Origin: Hemerocallis citrina
Taxonomy: Eukaryota > Streptophyta > Magnoliopsida > Asparagales > Asphodelaceae
Length of the DNA: 64,000 nucleotides
Direction: 5' to 3'
Assembly: GCA_017893485.1 (NCBI GenBank)
Contig: JACEHZ010000588.1
Span: 558,001-622,000, forward strand
The position numbers and the translations under genes are program-made. The first letter of the stretch is position 1. Every line of letters starts with the position of its first letter. The notes under the pieces were generated by a model. It did no database searches, was not told where the DNA came from, and saw nothing but the letters and a program-made list of their open reading frames with translations. Shown here piece after piece: positions 35,001 to 45,099 of this stretch.

Positions 35001-36212
35001 GTTTTTTTTTAAAATAAAAATTCAGACGTAGTCTGGATTTGATCTAAAACCTCATTACAATAGTTATGCACGTGCGTTGTACGGGTTGGTAGATGGACAA
35101 ATTACAGTAAGGTCTTCTCCCATTATAGTAGTAGAGATATTAAGCCTACAGTACTCGAGAGGATCTGATACCAACGCGATCATGTTTCAAGTGCTCAATT
35201 TGTGAAATCTGTTAGTGATTAATCAAAATTTTCCGTAACAGGAGCAACCAATCCTGTACTGAAAGGAAAGAGTCTAGCCACAGTTCTCGCCGAGGCCATG
35301 GCAGCAGGGAAAACTGGTGCGCAGCTCCAATCAATAGAAGACCAATGGCTCGGAGCAGCCCAAATCAAGTCCTTCTCCGACTGCGTCAAGGATGCAATTA
35401 CCAGCCTTAACATCAGCGAAGAAGACAAACGCCACCGCCTCAACGAGTGGGTCCGTGCCTCATCCTACGACAAATGCCTCTCCAACGAACAAGCCCGCGA
35501 AATTGCAGAAAGGCTCGGTGTAACCAACCTATTCTGGGACTGGGACTTGCCAAGAACCCGTGAAGGCTTCTACAGGTTCCAAGGCTCAGTAAGGGCTGCA
35601 ATTGTCAGAGGCTGGGCATTCGCACCTCACACAGACATCATCTGGATGGAAACAGCCAAGCCAGACCTGCACGAGTGCACGACATTTGCAGAGGGAGTGA
35701 AATCAGTCCACCCAGAAATTATGTTGGCTTATAACTTGTCCCCATCATTCAACTGGGACGCATCGGGGATGACCGACGAGGAGATGAAAGATTTCATTCC
35801 CAGGATCGCCAGATTGGGCTTCTGCTGGCAGTTCATAACATTGGCTGGGTTCCACGCGGATGCGCTTGTGATTGATACATTTGCTAAGGATTACGCGAGG
35901 AGGGGAATGTTGGCGTACGTGGAGAGGATTCAGAGGGAGGAGAGGAACAATGGGGTGGAAACATTGGCACATCAGAAGTGGTCAGGGGCGAATTACTACG
36001 ACCGGGTGCTTAAGACTGTGCAGGGTGGCATTTCTTCCACTGCTGCCATGGGCAAAGGCAAGTTCATAATCTCTTGTTAATGATCATTATCAATGATTTT
36101 TTGAAGAGAAATGAAATTTATGTGCCCAACTAAATTAATTTAATTTGATGTAGGAGTTACTGAGGAGCAGTTTGAAACAATGGGGATGGCGCTTGCCAAG
36201 TCAAGGATTTGA
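32080..36212 (+). CDS. ICL: Isocitrate lyase, five exons
   Basis: Exons 32080-32109, 32209-32577, 33570-33987, 35242-36057 and 36154-36212 give 563 residues. Isocitrate lyase splits isocitrate into succinate and glyoxylate in the glyoxylate cycle of peroxisomes (glyoxysomes), needed to turn seed oil into sugar. The start [10 protein letters not shown] is followed by the plant-typical [15 protein letters not shown]. The catalytic signature KKCGH falls at residues 211-215 with Cys213. Also readable are '[10 protein letters not shown]', 'GDTGFGG', 'HIEDQSS', '[14 protein letters not shown]' and 'NLSPSFNW'. All junctions keep frame and no stops occur, so the gene looks functional. The odd part is the C-terminus: after 'GVTEEQF' it reads [12 protein letters not shown], about a dozen residues shorter than usual, ending SRI rather than an SRM/ARM-type peroxisomal signal. 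An alternative downstream exon giving the usual end was not found. Confidence 0.95.
33125..33150. repeat. (TA)n microsatellite in isocitrate lyase intron 2
   Basis: About 13 TA units in the 992 bp intron (32578-33569). The rest of the intron is AT-rich without recognised elements. Confidence 0.85.
34277..34317. other. Perfect 15 bp hairpin in isocitrate lyase intron 3
   Basis: aactactaaactcgc (34277-34291) pairs perfectly with gcgagtttagtagtt (34303-34317) around an 11 nt loop tgttcccaacg. Degenerate copies of the loop and arm ('cgttgggaca', 'aaactcgttattcccaatgg') follow within 90 bp. Confidence 0.8.
34744..34959 (-). mobile_element. Non-autonomous Helitron B in isocitrate lyase intron 3
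   Basis: On the minus strand it starts TCTCTACTACTATAATGGG and ends with a palindromic 'cacgtgcacgtgtgcacgtg' hairpin region shortly before CTAG, then host T. Inside is a three-copy repeat of about 33 bp ('accaaactggtccact.tcgaaaatattt', 34818-34892). Confidence 0.75.
34960..35137 (-). mobile_element. Non-autonomous Helitron A in isocitrate lyase intron 3
   Basis: 178 bp. On the minus strand it starts TCTCTACTACTATAATGGG after a host A and ends 'cgtacatcgcacgtataaactactag', immediately followed by the first T of Helitron B. Belongs to the same family as 13325-13497 and 36391-36566. Confidence 0.8.
36058..36153 (+). other. GC-AG intron 4 of isocitrate lyase
   Basis: Donor AAAG|GCAAGT and acceptor TAG|GAG. 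Using it gives 'MGKGVTEEQF', the conserved reading. The nearest GT donor (four bases later) leads to a stop within four codons. Confidence 0.75.
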
Positions 36213-36390
36213 GAGTTTTGATCCATGTAGTACAGGAATCAGTGCATGTCATAACTGGGAGACAAATAATGTCTGTAATAATTAATACCATGGAGAGTGG
36301 GCTTCTTGACTGTTTTTGTATGGAGGGCCACCTTCTCCAAGTTGTTGTATTGGAGAATTATGTTTGTATTTGTATTTTGATGTTAAAAGA
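36213..36390 (+). other. Isocitrate lyase 3' UTR
   Basis: Ends in 'tgtttgtatttgtattttgatg', a plant far-upstream-type polyadenylation context, just before a Helitron. Confidence 0.5.
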
Positions 36391-36566
36391 CTAATAATTT
36401 ATACGTGCTATGCACATCGTAATAAATATATTTTTTTAAAGTAAAAATTCAGACATAGTCTAGGCTTGAACCTAAGACATCCTTTGTAATAGTTATGTAT
36501 GTTCGTTGCACGCATTGATAGATTTACAAATGACACTAAGACCTTCTTCAATTATAATTTTAGAGA
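36391..36566 (-). mobile_element. Non-autonomous Helitron downstream of isocitrate lyase
   Basis: 176 bp. Minus-strand start TCTCTAAAATTATAATTG after host A; the end is '...gcacgtataaattattag' (TTAG, one base off CTAG) before host T. Body clearly homologous to 34960-35137. Confidence 0.75.
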
Positions 36567-37402
36567 TTAGAGATTATAGATGTTCTGGAACAGCAACAAT
36601 ATCTAACCTCTCCTAATTTTCTGAATATTATTTTAGTTATGGGACTTGTATCATTTAAATAGAGAAACACAGCTGCCCACTTTTTTTTCTATGTGAATAA
36701 GAAATATTTGCACTTACTTGACAAGTGCTATTAGGATATAGAAGTTAATCTACTCGTTAATAAGCAAGAGATCAAAAGTTTGAATAACACTTTTATCATT
36801 AAATTTTTTATAAGAAAAAGATGTGTAAGTATATGGCTACAACCTTTATGTTTGATCAAATAAATATTCTCTCATTTTGTTTGTTTATTGGTTTTCTTTG
36901 TTAAAGCAATACCTTAATTTGTTCGTTGTAATCATAACAATGGATTTTATTATTTTCTTTCTTTAATATAATGAAGCTAAACAGCAAGGTCAAAACTACT
37001 AGGTATCATCACCCGTTTTGTCTCTTTAGACATGCTTGTAGTTGTTTAATTTAACAGCAATTCAAATATAATCTTTAAAAGCATGATAAATATTACAAAT
37101 GATTTTTTCCGTTGAAAGAATAGTTGATTGATTAAAAGGCTAGGTTGCGAAACAACAAATCAAGACAAACATTTGATTCAGAAATAAATGGATTCTTTTC
37201 GTAGATCAAAAAAATAAGTTTGTCTGGATCGAAGTAATCAACATTACAAACATATATTATACTATTGAACCAACTCAATGTTTCAAAATTTGATTAATAA
37301 TTTTCCTCCAATATCTTCATCAATATAACTTTTGCATCGTTGAACTATATATAATCAAGATCATCCATATAGAGCTTATGTATATAATGTGTGACACAAG
37401 AC
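36567..37402. other. Intergenic, no gene recognised
   Basis: AT-rich, no ORF with recognisable motifs, no terminal repeats seen. Confidence 0.5.
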
Positions 37403-37407
37403 ATCTA

Positions 37408-38156
37408 TGTTGGGTTTATGTCTTGCATACGAGATTGGATAAGAAGACGATAAGACGATGGAGAGACAAAGGCGATTGGAAACGGAGTGGAGGCAAGAAA
37501 TAGTCAGCAGAAGGCAACGTGGGGTTGCGGTCGACTGGACCTTGGGTGGTCGACCGCTCTACTGTAGCGAGACAGCGGTCGAATGCGCGGTCGACCGGCT
37601 TGCTCTCGGGTGGACTTCAGAAGGTTGCGGTCGACCGTACCTTGGGGGTAGGTCGACCAACAGCGGCACTGATGGGTTTTCGGGTTTGAATCTAGGTGAA
37701 TCGTGAATAGCCCAATTTGCTCTTCAAGTTGGATCGTGTGGCTCCTATCGTAGGGTTATCTCTTATGTAATATTCAATGGCTATTGTAACAAGATATCAA
37801 CTTAGGATTTGTCTCTGGATCTATATAAACAATTGTAACGGCTCATAGATCATGATGATTCTATTGATTGCTGAATAGAAGAAGAGAGTACTTCATCTAA
37901 GAGTGTGTGAGAGTTTCTCCATTGTAAGCAGCATCAAGTTCCATTAGGCTTGAGAGAGGATCGTGGTGAGAATTGTAATATTCTTGTATTTTCTCTAGTT
38001 GAATAATATCTCAGTTCTTCCTTCCCAGAATTAAGGCAAAAGCCCCAACCGGGACAACTCTTGTGTGTTTTATGTGTTTGGTGTGATCTAATTTTGCTTG
38101 GTGGTTTTATGTTGATTGTGTCAAAGACTCAACAAGATCCTCATAATTTTCTAACA
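37408..38156 (+). repeat. 5' LTR of gag-only Copia copy 2
   Basis: 749 bp. Six GGTCGAC-type palindromes lie between 37528 and 37665. 'atctatataaacaattg' near 37820 is a TATA box. Confidence 0.92.
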
Positions 38157-38158
38157 AG

Positions 38159-38170
38159 TGGTATCAGAGC
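38159..38170 (+). promoter_or_regulatory. Primer-binding site
   Basis: TGGTATCAGAGC two bases after the 5' LTR, initiator Met-tRNA type. Confidence 0.9.
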
Positions 38171-38206
38171 AATCAGGATTCGTGGGTTTGTTCAAGTTCC
38201 TTGGAG

Positions 38207-39570
38207 ATGGTAGATTAAAAGATGAAGATCAAGCGGTTTGACAGTAAGATCAACTTCAATCTATGGAAGGTGGACATGTATGATGTTTTGGTTCAGAAGG
38301 ACTTGCACCTTGCCCTAGAAGAGAAGAAACCAACCGACATGCAGCAAGAGAAATGGGATGAGATTTGTTTGAAGGCCTCGAGTTTAATCTGGTTGCAATT
38401 GACGGACGAAGTCAAGTGTAATATCCTTGAGGAGAAAAGTGCGGCGAGTCTATGGCGAGACTCAAAACTAACTACTCGGGATCGTCATTGCTAGACCGGA
38501 TGTATTGGAAAAGGAAGCTATTTAGGTTATCAACAAAGGAAGGTAGCCATCTTCAAGATCATATTGTGGAGTTCAATAAAGTAATATCTGAACTGAAGGC
38601 GATTAATGCTGATGATCTTAGCAAAGAGGATAAAGCTTTCAACTTGATATATTCACTACCAACTTCTTATGATCACTTGATAACTACCATGCTACATAGG
38701 AAATCGGCCAAGGAGACACTTACTGTATCCGGGGTGATTAAGGGTCTGAAGGAAGATGAACTAAGAAAGGAGACTCATAAAGGAGGGTCTACTTCTTTAG
38801 GGTGTTTTGAGGTGAATGGTGATACTTCAATTAGAAGGGATGCGGCACACAAGGGTAAGATTCGTTGCCATTGCTGTAAAGGAGTTGGGCATTACAAGAG
38901 AGACTGTCACAAGTGGTTGAATCAGAAGAGTGCTACTAAAGGAAGGGAACATGCCCATATAGTCAGTGCAATTGAGTCAAGTAATAATGTTGACTGTTGT
39001 CTTCTTGTTTCAAGTTCTTCAGAGGTGAATTCGAGTTGGTATCTTGATTCGGAAAGTTCTTCTCATATTTGCTCCGAGAGGGAGATGTTTTCTACTTACA
39101 AGTCATCAACATGCCGTAGTGTGAGAACTGGGAGTGGTGAGATTTGTGAAATAGTGGGTGAGGGAACAGTTGAATTAGAGATGCCAGATGGTAAAGGGTT
39201 CACACCAGAAGAGGTCATGCATATTCCTTCGATACAGAAGAATCTTATATCCTTGGGTACTCTTGATGCTCATGGCTGTAAGTACACAGCTCGAGGTAGA
39301 GTTTTGACAATTTGGAATAGTCGTCGTAAGATAATGAAGGGTAAGAGAGGGATTGGGCAGGTTCAACACAACCTTTACCAGCTTTGTGGGAGCAGAAAAA
39401 CTCGGTCGAGTGTATGGAAGCCCATTGTTCCTAAAGCATTATCTAGTAAGCCATCACTAGAATTACCGACGCAAAACTGCAACATTCGAATATCGTTGGA
39501 AGGTAGAGAAAACCTTGATGTAGGTGGAGTTCGTGTGGAGGGTGGCACCTCCATGATTACATCTACATAG
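38207..39570 (+). pseudogene. Copia-type Gag with protease-like domain (copy 2)
   Basis: Comparison with copy 3 places the start at ATG 38207, where a TAA replaces a Gln four codons in; the open part begins at 38222 (MKIKRF). The Gag fold is 'FNLWKVDMYDVL', then after a one-base frameshift near 38455 'NYSGSSLLDRMYWKRKLF', 'LQDHIVEFNKVISELK' and 'NLIYSLPTSYDHLITTML'. One CCHC knuckle is CHCCKGVGHYKRDC (about 38868-38909). The protease-like part has 'SSWYLDSESSSHIC', in which the D-S/T-G active site reads D-S-E. It ends at 39570 after 'VEGGTSMITST'. The conserved tail past the protease-like domain, present in all copies, has no known function. With only two lesions, this copy is the best preserved. 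Confidence 0.85.
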
Positions 39571-39737
39571 GTGTGCCCTTGAGGGGGGCATACAGCTGGA
39601 GGAAAACAGATGGACATTTGTTCAACTAGCAGGAGAAGCCATTGAAACATGTTGTTTCCAAAGCAGAGAAGAAAGATCTAGAAGAGTTTTAAATCACACA
39701 GGTATGAATTCATGCATATGCAATCCAAGGTGAAGAT

Positions 39738-40489
39738 TGTTGGGCTTATGTCTTGCATACGAGATTGGATAAGAAGACGATAAGATGATGGAGAGACAAA
39801 GGCGATTGAAAACGAAGTGGAGGCAAGAAACAGTCAGCAGAAGGCAACGTGGGGTTGCGGTCGACTGGACCTTGGGGTCGGTCGATCACACTACTGCAGC
39901 GAGACAGTGGTCGACTGTGCGGTCGACCGGCTTGCTCTCGGGTGGACTTCAGAAGGTTGTGGTCGACCGTACCTTAGGGGTAGGTAGACCGACAGCGGCG
40001 CTGATGGGGTTTCGGGTTTGAATCTAGGTGATTCGTGAATAGCCTAACTTGCTCTTCAAGTTGGATCGTGTGGCTCCTATCGTAGGGTTATCTCTTAAGT
40101 AATATCCAATGGCTATTGTAACAAGATATCAACTTAGGGTTTGTCTCTAGATCTATATAAACAATTGTAACGGCTCATAGATCATGATAATTCTATTGAG
40201 TGCTGAATAGAAGAAGAGAGTACTTCATCTGAGAGTGTGAGAGAGTTTCCCCATTGTAAGCAACATCAAATTCCATTAGGCTTGAGAGAGGGTCGTGGTG
40301 AGAATTGTAATATTCTTGTATTTTTCTCTAGTTGAATAATATCCCGGTTCTTCCTCCCCCGGATTAAGGCGAAAGCCCCAAACAGGACAACTCTTGTGTG
40401 TTTTGTGTGTTTGGTGTGATCTAATCTTGTTTGGTGGTTTTGTGTTAATTGTGTCAAAGACTCAACAAGATCTTCATTAATTCCTAGCA
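39738..40489 (+). repeat. 3' LTR of gag-only Copia copy 2
   Basis: 752 bp, colinear with 37408-38156. Confidence 0.92.
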
Positions 40490-40689
40490 ATCTAAAGCAT
40501 TGCGAATTATATATCAAAAGTTTTTTTCATATATATCATGTATATATAATGATACACTATTAAGAGCTTTTTTAAGGTAAGTGTCCTATCTATCATTGTG
40601 CACGCATGATCCAATTCAATATTCATTCATCCACAAAGCAGTGCTGATGCAATCACAAATTTAAAAGCAACACTACAACACATGATGGA

Positions 40690-40975
40690 TTTACCGGCGT
40701 ATCTACCCCGACGTTTTACCATTCACGCTGGGGTAGGAAGACACCAGGAAAGGGCGTCAGATTCGATGGCTATACGCCGGTGGCCTCCATAAAACGCCGG
40801 GGAATTATGATATTCACCGGCGTTTTGTGATAAACCGACGGTGAAGGGTAATATTCACTGGCATTTTAATGAAACGCGCCGGCGAATATACACGTGAAAT
40901 GCGACCAGAAATCTACTCCCATTCACCGGCGTTTGTTTATTAAAATGCCGGTGAATTAATTGGGATAAATCCCCG
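40690..40975. repeat. CACTA 1 left subterminal repeats
   Basis: At least eight copies of 'accggcgtttt' or its complement, variably spaced. Confidence 0.85.
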
Positions 40976-41019
40976 CAAACCCTAACATTTCGCACCCTTT
41001 TTTCCCAAACCCAATTTTT

Positions 41020-41404
41020 TTGCGCGAAGCCCTTCATTTTCCCTCCTTCTCCTTCGTCGATTTTGGAGTTCCGATACCCGATCAAAACTCCCTCCTTCCC
41101 CCGTCTTCCCTCTCTCTCTCTCTCACCGTCGATTTTGGAGTTCCCAAAATGCCCGATCCGAGAGGCGTTCGAAAGGAGCCTCCGACAGCCCCACCATCAT
41201 CGTCTCCATATCCTCCATCGTCGCCATCTCTGACAGCCCCAGCCCCTCCCCCCCCACCGTCAAAAACTCCTCCGACAGCCCCAGTCCCCTTTTGGCCCGA
41301 CAGCCCCAGTCCCCACTGACACGGCCACCTCCACCTCGCCGCCGCAGCCGTTCTCCCATTCGTAGGCCCGGTCGTTCCCGGTCTAGATCAATATCTCCTC
41401 GCAG
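41020..41404 (+). CDS. 5' exon of the CACTA 1 gene with an RS-rich, host-like end
   Basis: GC-rich exon. The last part (41322-41404) in one frame reads RPPPPRRRSRSPIRR followed by PGRSRSRSISPR, an arginine/serine domain as in SR splicing factors. It ends at CGCAG|GTAACA, a good donor. Spliced to the acceptor at 42181 it continues in frame as ...SPRRYKMPRYGKR into the TnpA-like gene. Another frame gives a Pro/Ser-rich ORF (41020-41319, MPDPRG) that stops just before. A start codon in the RS frame is not evident, so the true N-terminus is uncertain. It may be a captured host fragment. Confidence 0.5.
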
Positions 41405-41504
41405 GTAACAATTAAAATTTCATAGAAGAGGCATACATTTGAGAAATATGCAATTTTCTTTAGTTATATGGTAGTGTGATAATTACCCTTTTTGTTAATT
41501 AGTG

Positions 41505-42130
41505 TGCAGGTTTCTTTTGTAGCCACAAACATCAATAGAGAAACATATATGCTTAGATACTGGAAATTTTCATTTTCTTTTACTGTTAAAGAAGCTGAAT
41601 TCATGCATCTGATTGCCATCTTAGCATGATTTTTTTATCAAAATGGGTTGACTGTCAACTAAGGATGCTGTATGTATATTAAAATCCTCCAAATCTGTGC
41701 AAGAATTGGGCTGAACAAACCTTGTGCAGGTTTCTTTTGGAGCCACAAACATGAATGATTTAGTTGGGATGAAGAATTAATAGAGAAACATATATGCTTA
41801 GATACCGGGAATTTTCATTTCCTTTTACTGTTAAAGAAGCTGAATTCATGCATCTGATTGCCATCTTAGCATGATTTTTTTACCAAAATGGGTTCACTGT
41901 CAACTAAGGATACTGTATGTATACCAAAATTTCCGGATCTGTACAAGAAGTGGGCTGAACAAACCTTGCGCAGGTTGCTTTTGTAGCCACAAACATCAAT
42001 GGTTTAGTTGGGATGAAGAATTAATAGAGAAACATATATGCTTAGATACTGCAAATTTTCATTTTCTTTCACTATCAAAGATGCTGAACTCATGCATCTG
42101 ATTGTCATCTTAGCATGATTTTTTTACCAA
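41505..42130 (+). repeat. 245 bp tandem repeat inside the CACTA 1 intron
   Basis: About two and a half copies of the unit that begins 'gcaggtttcttttgtagccacaaacat', lying in the intron before the exon at 42182. The same unit forms the array at 45100-47165. Confidence 0.85.
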
Positions 42131-42181
42131 AATGGGTTGATTAATTTTTCTCCTCTAATAAATTTATTAAATCTTTGACAG

Positions 42182-43706
42182 GTACAAGATGCCTAGGTAT
42201 GGAAAACGGATAAACATAAATGATGGCAACAAAAGCCATGGGGATGAGCAGCCACTATATAATAGTGGCAGTCAAACAGAGGAGGGAGAGGGTAGCACGC
42301 CGCCCACTATCAAAAAACATCGAGGGCGAACTAAGATGCCGAGCATATGGAAACTTAATAATGACGAAAGGATTGTGGTGGAGGAAAACAGTGTCGGGCA
42401 ACCGGTTGGTGATAATGCAAGCAAATTCTCATCCTTTATTGGGGTAATAGCAAGGAACCCACAGATAATTCTTTTGTCGTACGAGAGTTGGCCGAAGGTG
42501 CCAACCATGACAAAGGCAACTGTAATTACAATAATCAAGGTATTTCTCATCTAAAATAAATAATTGGTAGGCTCAAATATTATTGAAATATGTATTTTTA
42601 GTGATGGGTATTCGGTTTATGCAATTCAGTTATCATTTGTTAAACTTCATAAAATTTGCAGCAATACTTCTCGTTCTCGGACACTCTTACGCCTTGGGTT
42701 GAAAAGTCACTCTCCAAAAAGTGGAGGGACTACAAGAGTGACTTGAAGTCTAGGTTTTTTGACAAGACCTCACAGAGGCGGATAATGCAGGGGCTGTGCC
42801 ACCGAATGTGGAGCCTTCAGATTGGCAATTCCTTTTGCATTACTGGTGTTCGGCGGTCGGTCAGGTATTTACATTACTAACCAAAATTTAATGACTTTGT
42901 GGTTGTATGGCTACTCTAATTAAATTTTTTGTTAACTTCACTGTGGCATGTACAGAAAAGGGCGGAGGTGGGTGTTGCCAGTAGGTCAAAGCAGCTAGTA
43001 TTGCACACTGCTGGTACACAGAGCTTTGCTCTGGTTCGGGAAAAATTGGTAGGCGCAATCAAATTGAACATTTTTGAATTACAGTTATTTGTTTATAAAC
43101 ATTTCATCTTACTAATATATAGGAAGAAGATTTGGGGGGTCCTACGGAGTTTGGCGACATAGATTTTTTCGATGCCACCCACAAGTCGAAGGATGGGACG
43201 TATGCGAGTCCTGAGGCAGAACGGATTGTGGTAATTAGAAATTTACTACTATATATAGGCTATAGCAATGTTATTGTTTATATATATCTTCAGTTGCGTT
43301 TACTTTTTGATGATCTCTTGCTGTTTTTGTAAATGGCTAATAATTTGTCGAAATCTCATCTGCTTTTAACTCTAATTGTTATGTCCTTTTACAGACTAAC
43401 GCTCGGGAAAAGTTTGGTGAAATCTCTTCCGCTTCAGATTCTGACCCCACGATGGCATCCACAGATTTCCGTACTCGCCAGCGACTTGCCATGACCGCAG
43501 TTAGGGGAAAGGAGAGGCATGGACATGTCCGTGGTATGGGGCTAGGCCCAACCCCCTCGTGGTTATTCGGGAGGAGTGAATCTACTTCAAGTGGGTCTCG
43601 GGACGAGGAGATGACTTCATTAAAGGCACAAGTGGCACTCCTCCAAGAACAAATGGCCCAGTTAATAGGGCAGCAATCTCAAGTCCCACCACCGATAAGT
43701 CTTTAA
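42182..43706 (+). pseudogene. TnpA-like gene, Ptta/En/Spm family, one frameshift
   Basis: Exons 42182-42539, 42662-42864, 42956-43048, 43123-43230 and 43395-43706, all with GT-AG borders. Recognisable landmarks are 'WVEKSLSKKWRDYKSDLKSRFF', 'VPPNVEPSDWQFLLHYW', 'RSKQLVLHTAGTQSFA', 'ATHKSKDGTYASPEAERI' and the C-terminal 'GHVRGMGLGPTPS' plus a coiled-coil 'LKAQVALLQEQMAQL'. This set is that of plant transposase family 24 (PF03004), which in En/Spm binds the subterminal repeats. Exon 2 changes frame by one base near 42763, between 'KSRFFD' and 'TEADNAGAVPP', so the product as read is broken. A sequencing error is possible. Confidence 0.78.
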
Positions 43707-43734
43707 ATTGGTAATTTTGAAGAGATTATAATTT

Positions 43735-44110
43735 TGAATGCATGAAAGACACGTATTAGTGTTTGTGAGTCTGCATTGTGGCTGTCGTCTATGTTTCTTA
43801 ATTGGGCTGTGATTAGAAAGAAAGGGCTCGAGTGGAGATCTGGAAACCCATATAAAGACATCTCGTTTATTATAATCTATTATTATTGTTGGACCAACCC
43901 CCTCTTGCTGTTGTTGCTGATGTCTTTTTGTGTGCGTGTGTTGAAGAGAAAGAAGGGATGAGAGAGAGTTAAGGAAAATGCCGCTATGTTAGCCTGGTGT
44001 ATCCTCATTCTCTACCATTCCTCTTTCTGGCTCCATTTATGGCTTCTGTATTAAATTGGTTTCCTTCCACGATGACAGTTCCGTAAAACTATACTTGATA
44101 TGAGCCATGT
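43735..44110 (+). repeat. 350 bp segment, first of three copies
   Basis: From 'ttgtggctgtcgtctatgttt' to 'cttcaataaaattgggagttt'. Related copies at 44600-44965 and 47160-47525. Probably the original 3' UTR of the TnpA-like gene, duplicated with the 245 bp array. Confidence 0.75.
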
Positions 44111-44277
44111 TCTTATTGTTCTTCAATAAAATTGGGAGTTTTGGTGATCCAACTAGTGATCATAGCTGCACCCCACTGCATACTCACAAACACTAATACC
44201 TGTCGTTCATGCATTCTATGACCAACCCCACTTTGGCATATAGCATGCTTAGATGACATTCTATGACCTGCACACAA

Positions 44278-44530
44278 GGTTTGTTCAGCCCAATTCTTGT
44301 ACAGATTTGGAGGATTTTGGTATACAGCTAGCATCCTTAGTTGACAGTTAACCCATTTTGGTAAAAAAGCATGCTAAGATGACAATCAGATGCATGAATT
44401 GAGCATCTTTGATAGTGAAAGAAAATGAAAATTTCCAGTATATAAGCATATATGTTTCTCTTTTAATTCTTCATCCCAACTAAATCATTGATGTTTCTGG
44501 CTCAAAAAGAAACCTGCACAAGGTTTGTTC
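44278..44530 (-). repeat. One inverted 245 bp unit
   Basis: Same unit as the arrays at 41505 and 45100, but in reverse orientation, between two copies of the 350 bp segment. Confidence 0.8.
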
Positions 44531-45099
44531 TGACCAATTCTTGTACAGATTTTGGGAATTCTGAAGTTTTTAGATCCAGGATCACAAATTTTGATTGGGC
44601 TGTGATTGGATTGTTTAGTGACTGTCAACAAGTGTTCTTAATTGGGCTATGATTAGAAAGAGACGAGTTGGAGTGGAGATCTGGAAACCCATATAGAGAC
44701 ATCTTGTTCATAATAATTTATTATTATTGCAGTTCTTGTCGCTCTTGCTATTGTTGCTGATGTCTCTTTATGTGCGTTTGCTGAAGAGAAAGCAGGGATA
44801 AGAGAAAGTTGAGGAAAATGCCGCTATGTTAGCCTGGTGTATCCTCATTCTCTACCATTCCTATTTCTGTCTTCTATATTTGGTTTCCTTCCACGGTGAT
44901 AGTTTCTTAAAACTACACTTGATATGAGCCCTATTCTTATTTTTCTTCAATAAAAATGGGAGTTTGGGTTATCCAACAAACATGTACCCGCATACTTCCA
45001 AATGGCATTTTCTTTAGAAAGTTGGGCTCCAAAGAATCGATCTATGACTAGAATCTCCATTCAAAGCCCAATCAAAATTTGTCATCCTGGATCTAAAAT

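Larger units (their letters stand above)
37408..40489 (+). mobile_element. Gag-only Copia retroelement (TR-GAG type, copy 2)
   Basis: LTRs 37408-38156 and 39738-40489 (TGTTGGG...AACA/AGCA) flanked by perfect 5 bp repeats atcta (37403-37407, 40490-40494). The internal 1.6 kb codes for Gag and a protease-like domain and then runs straight into the 3' LTR, with no RT, RNase H or integrase. This is the layout called TR-GAG in plants: a non-autonomous element that supplies its own Gag and depends on a partner Copia for enzymes. Complete and with closely similar LTRs, it is the youngest-looking copy in the window. Confidence 0.9.
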
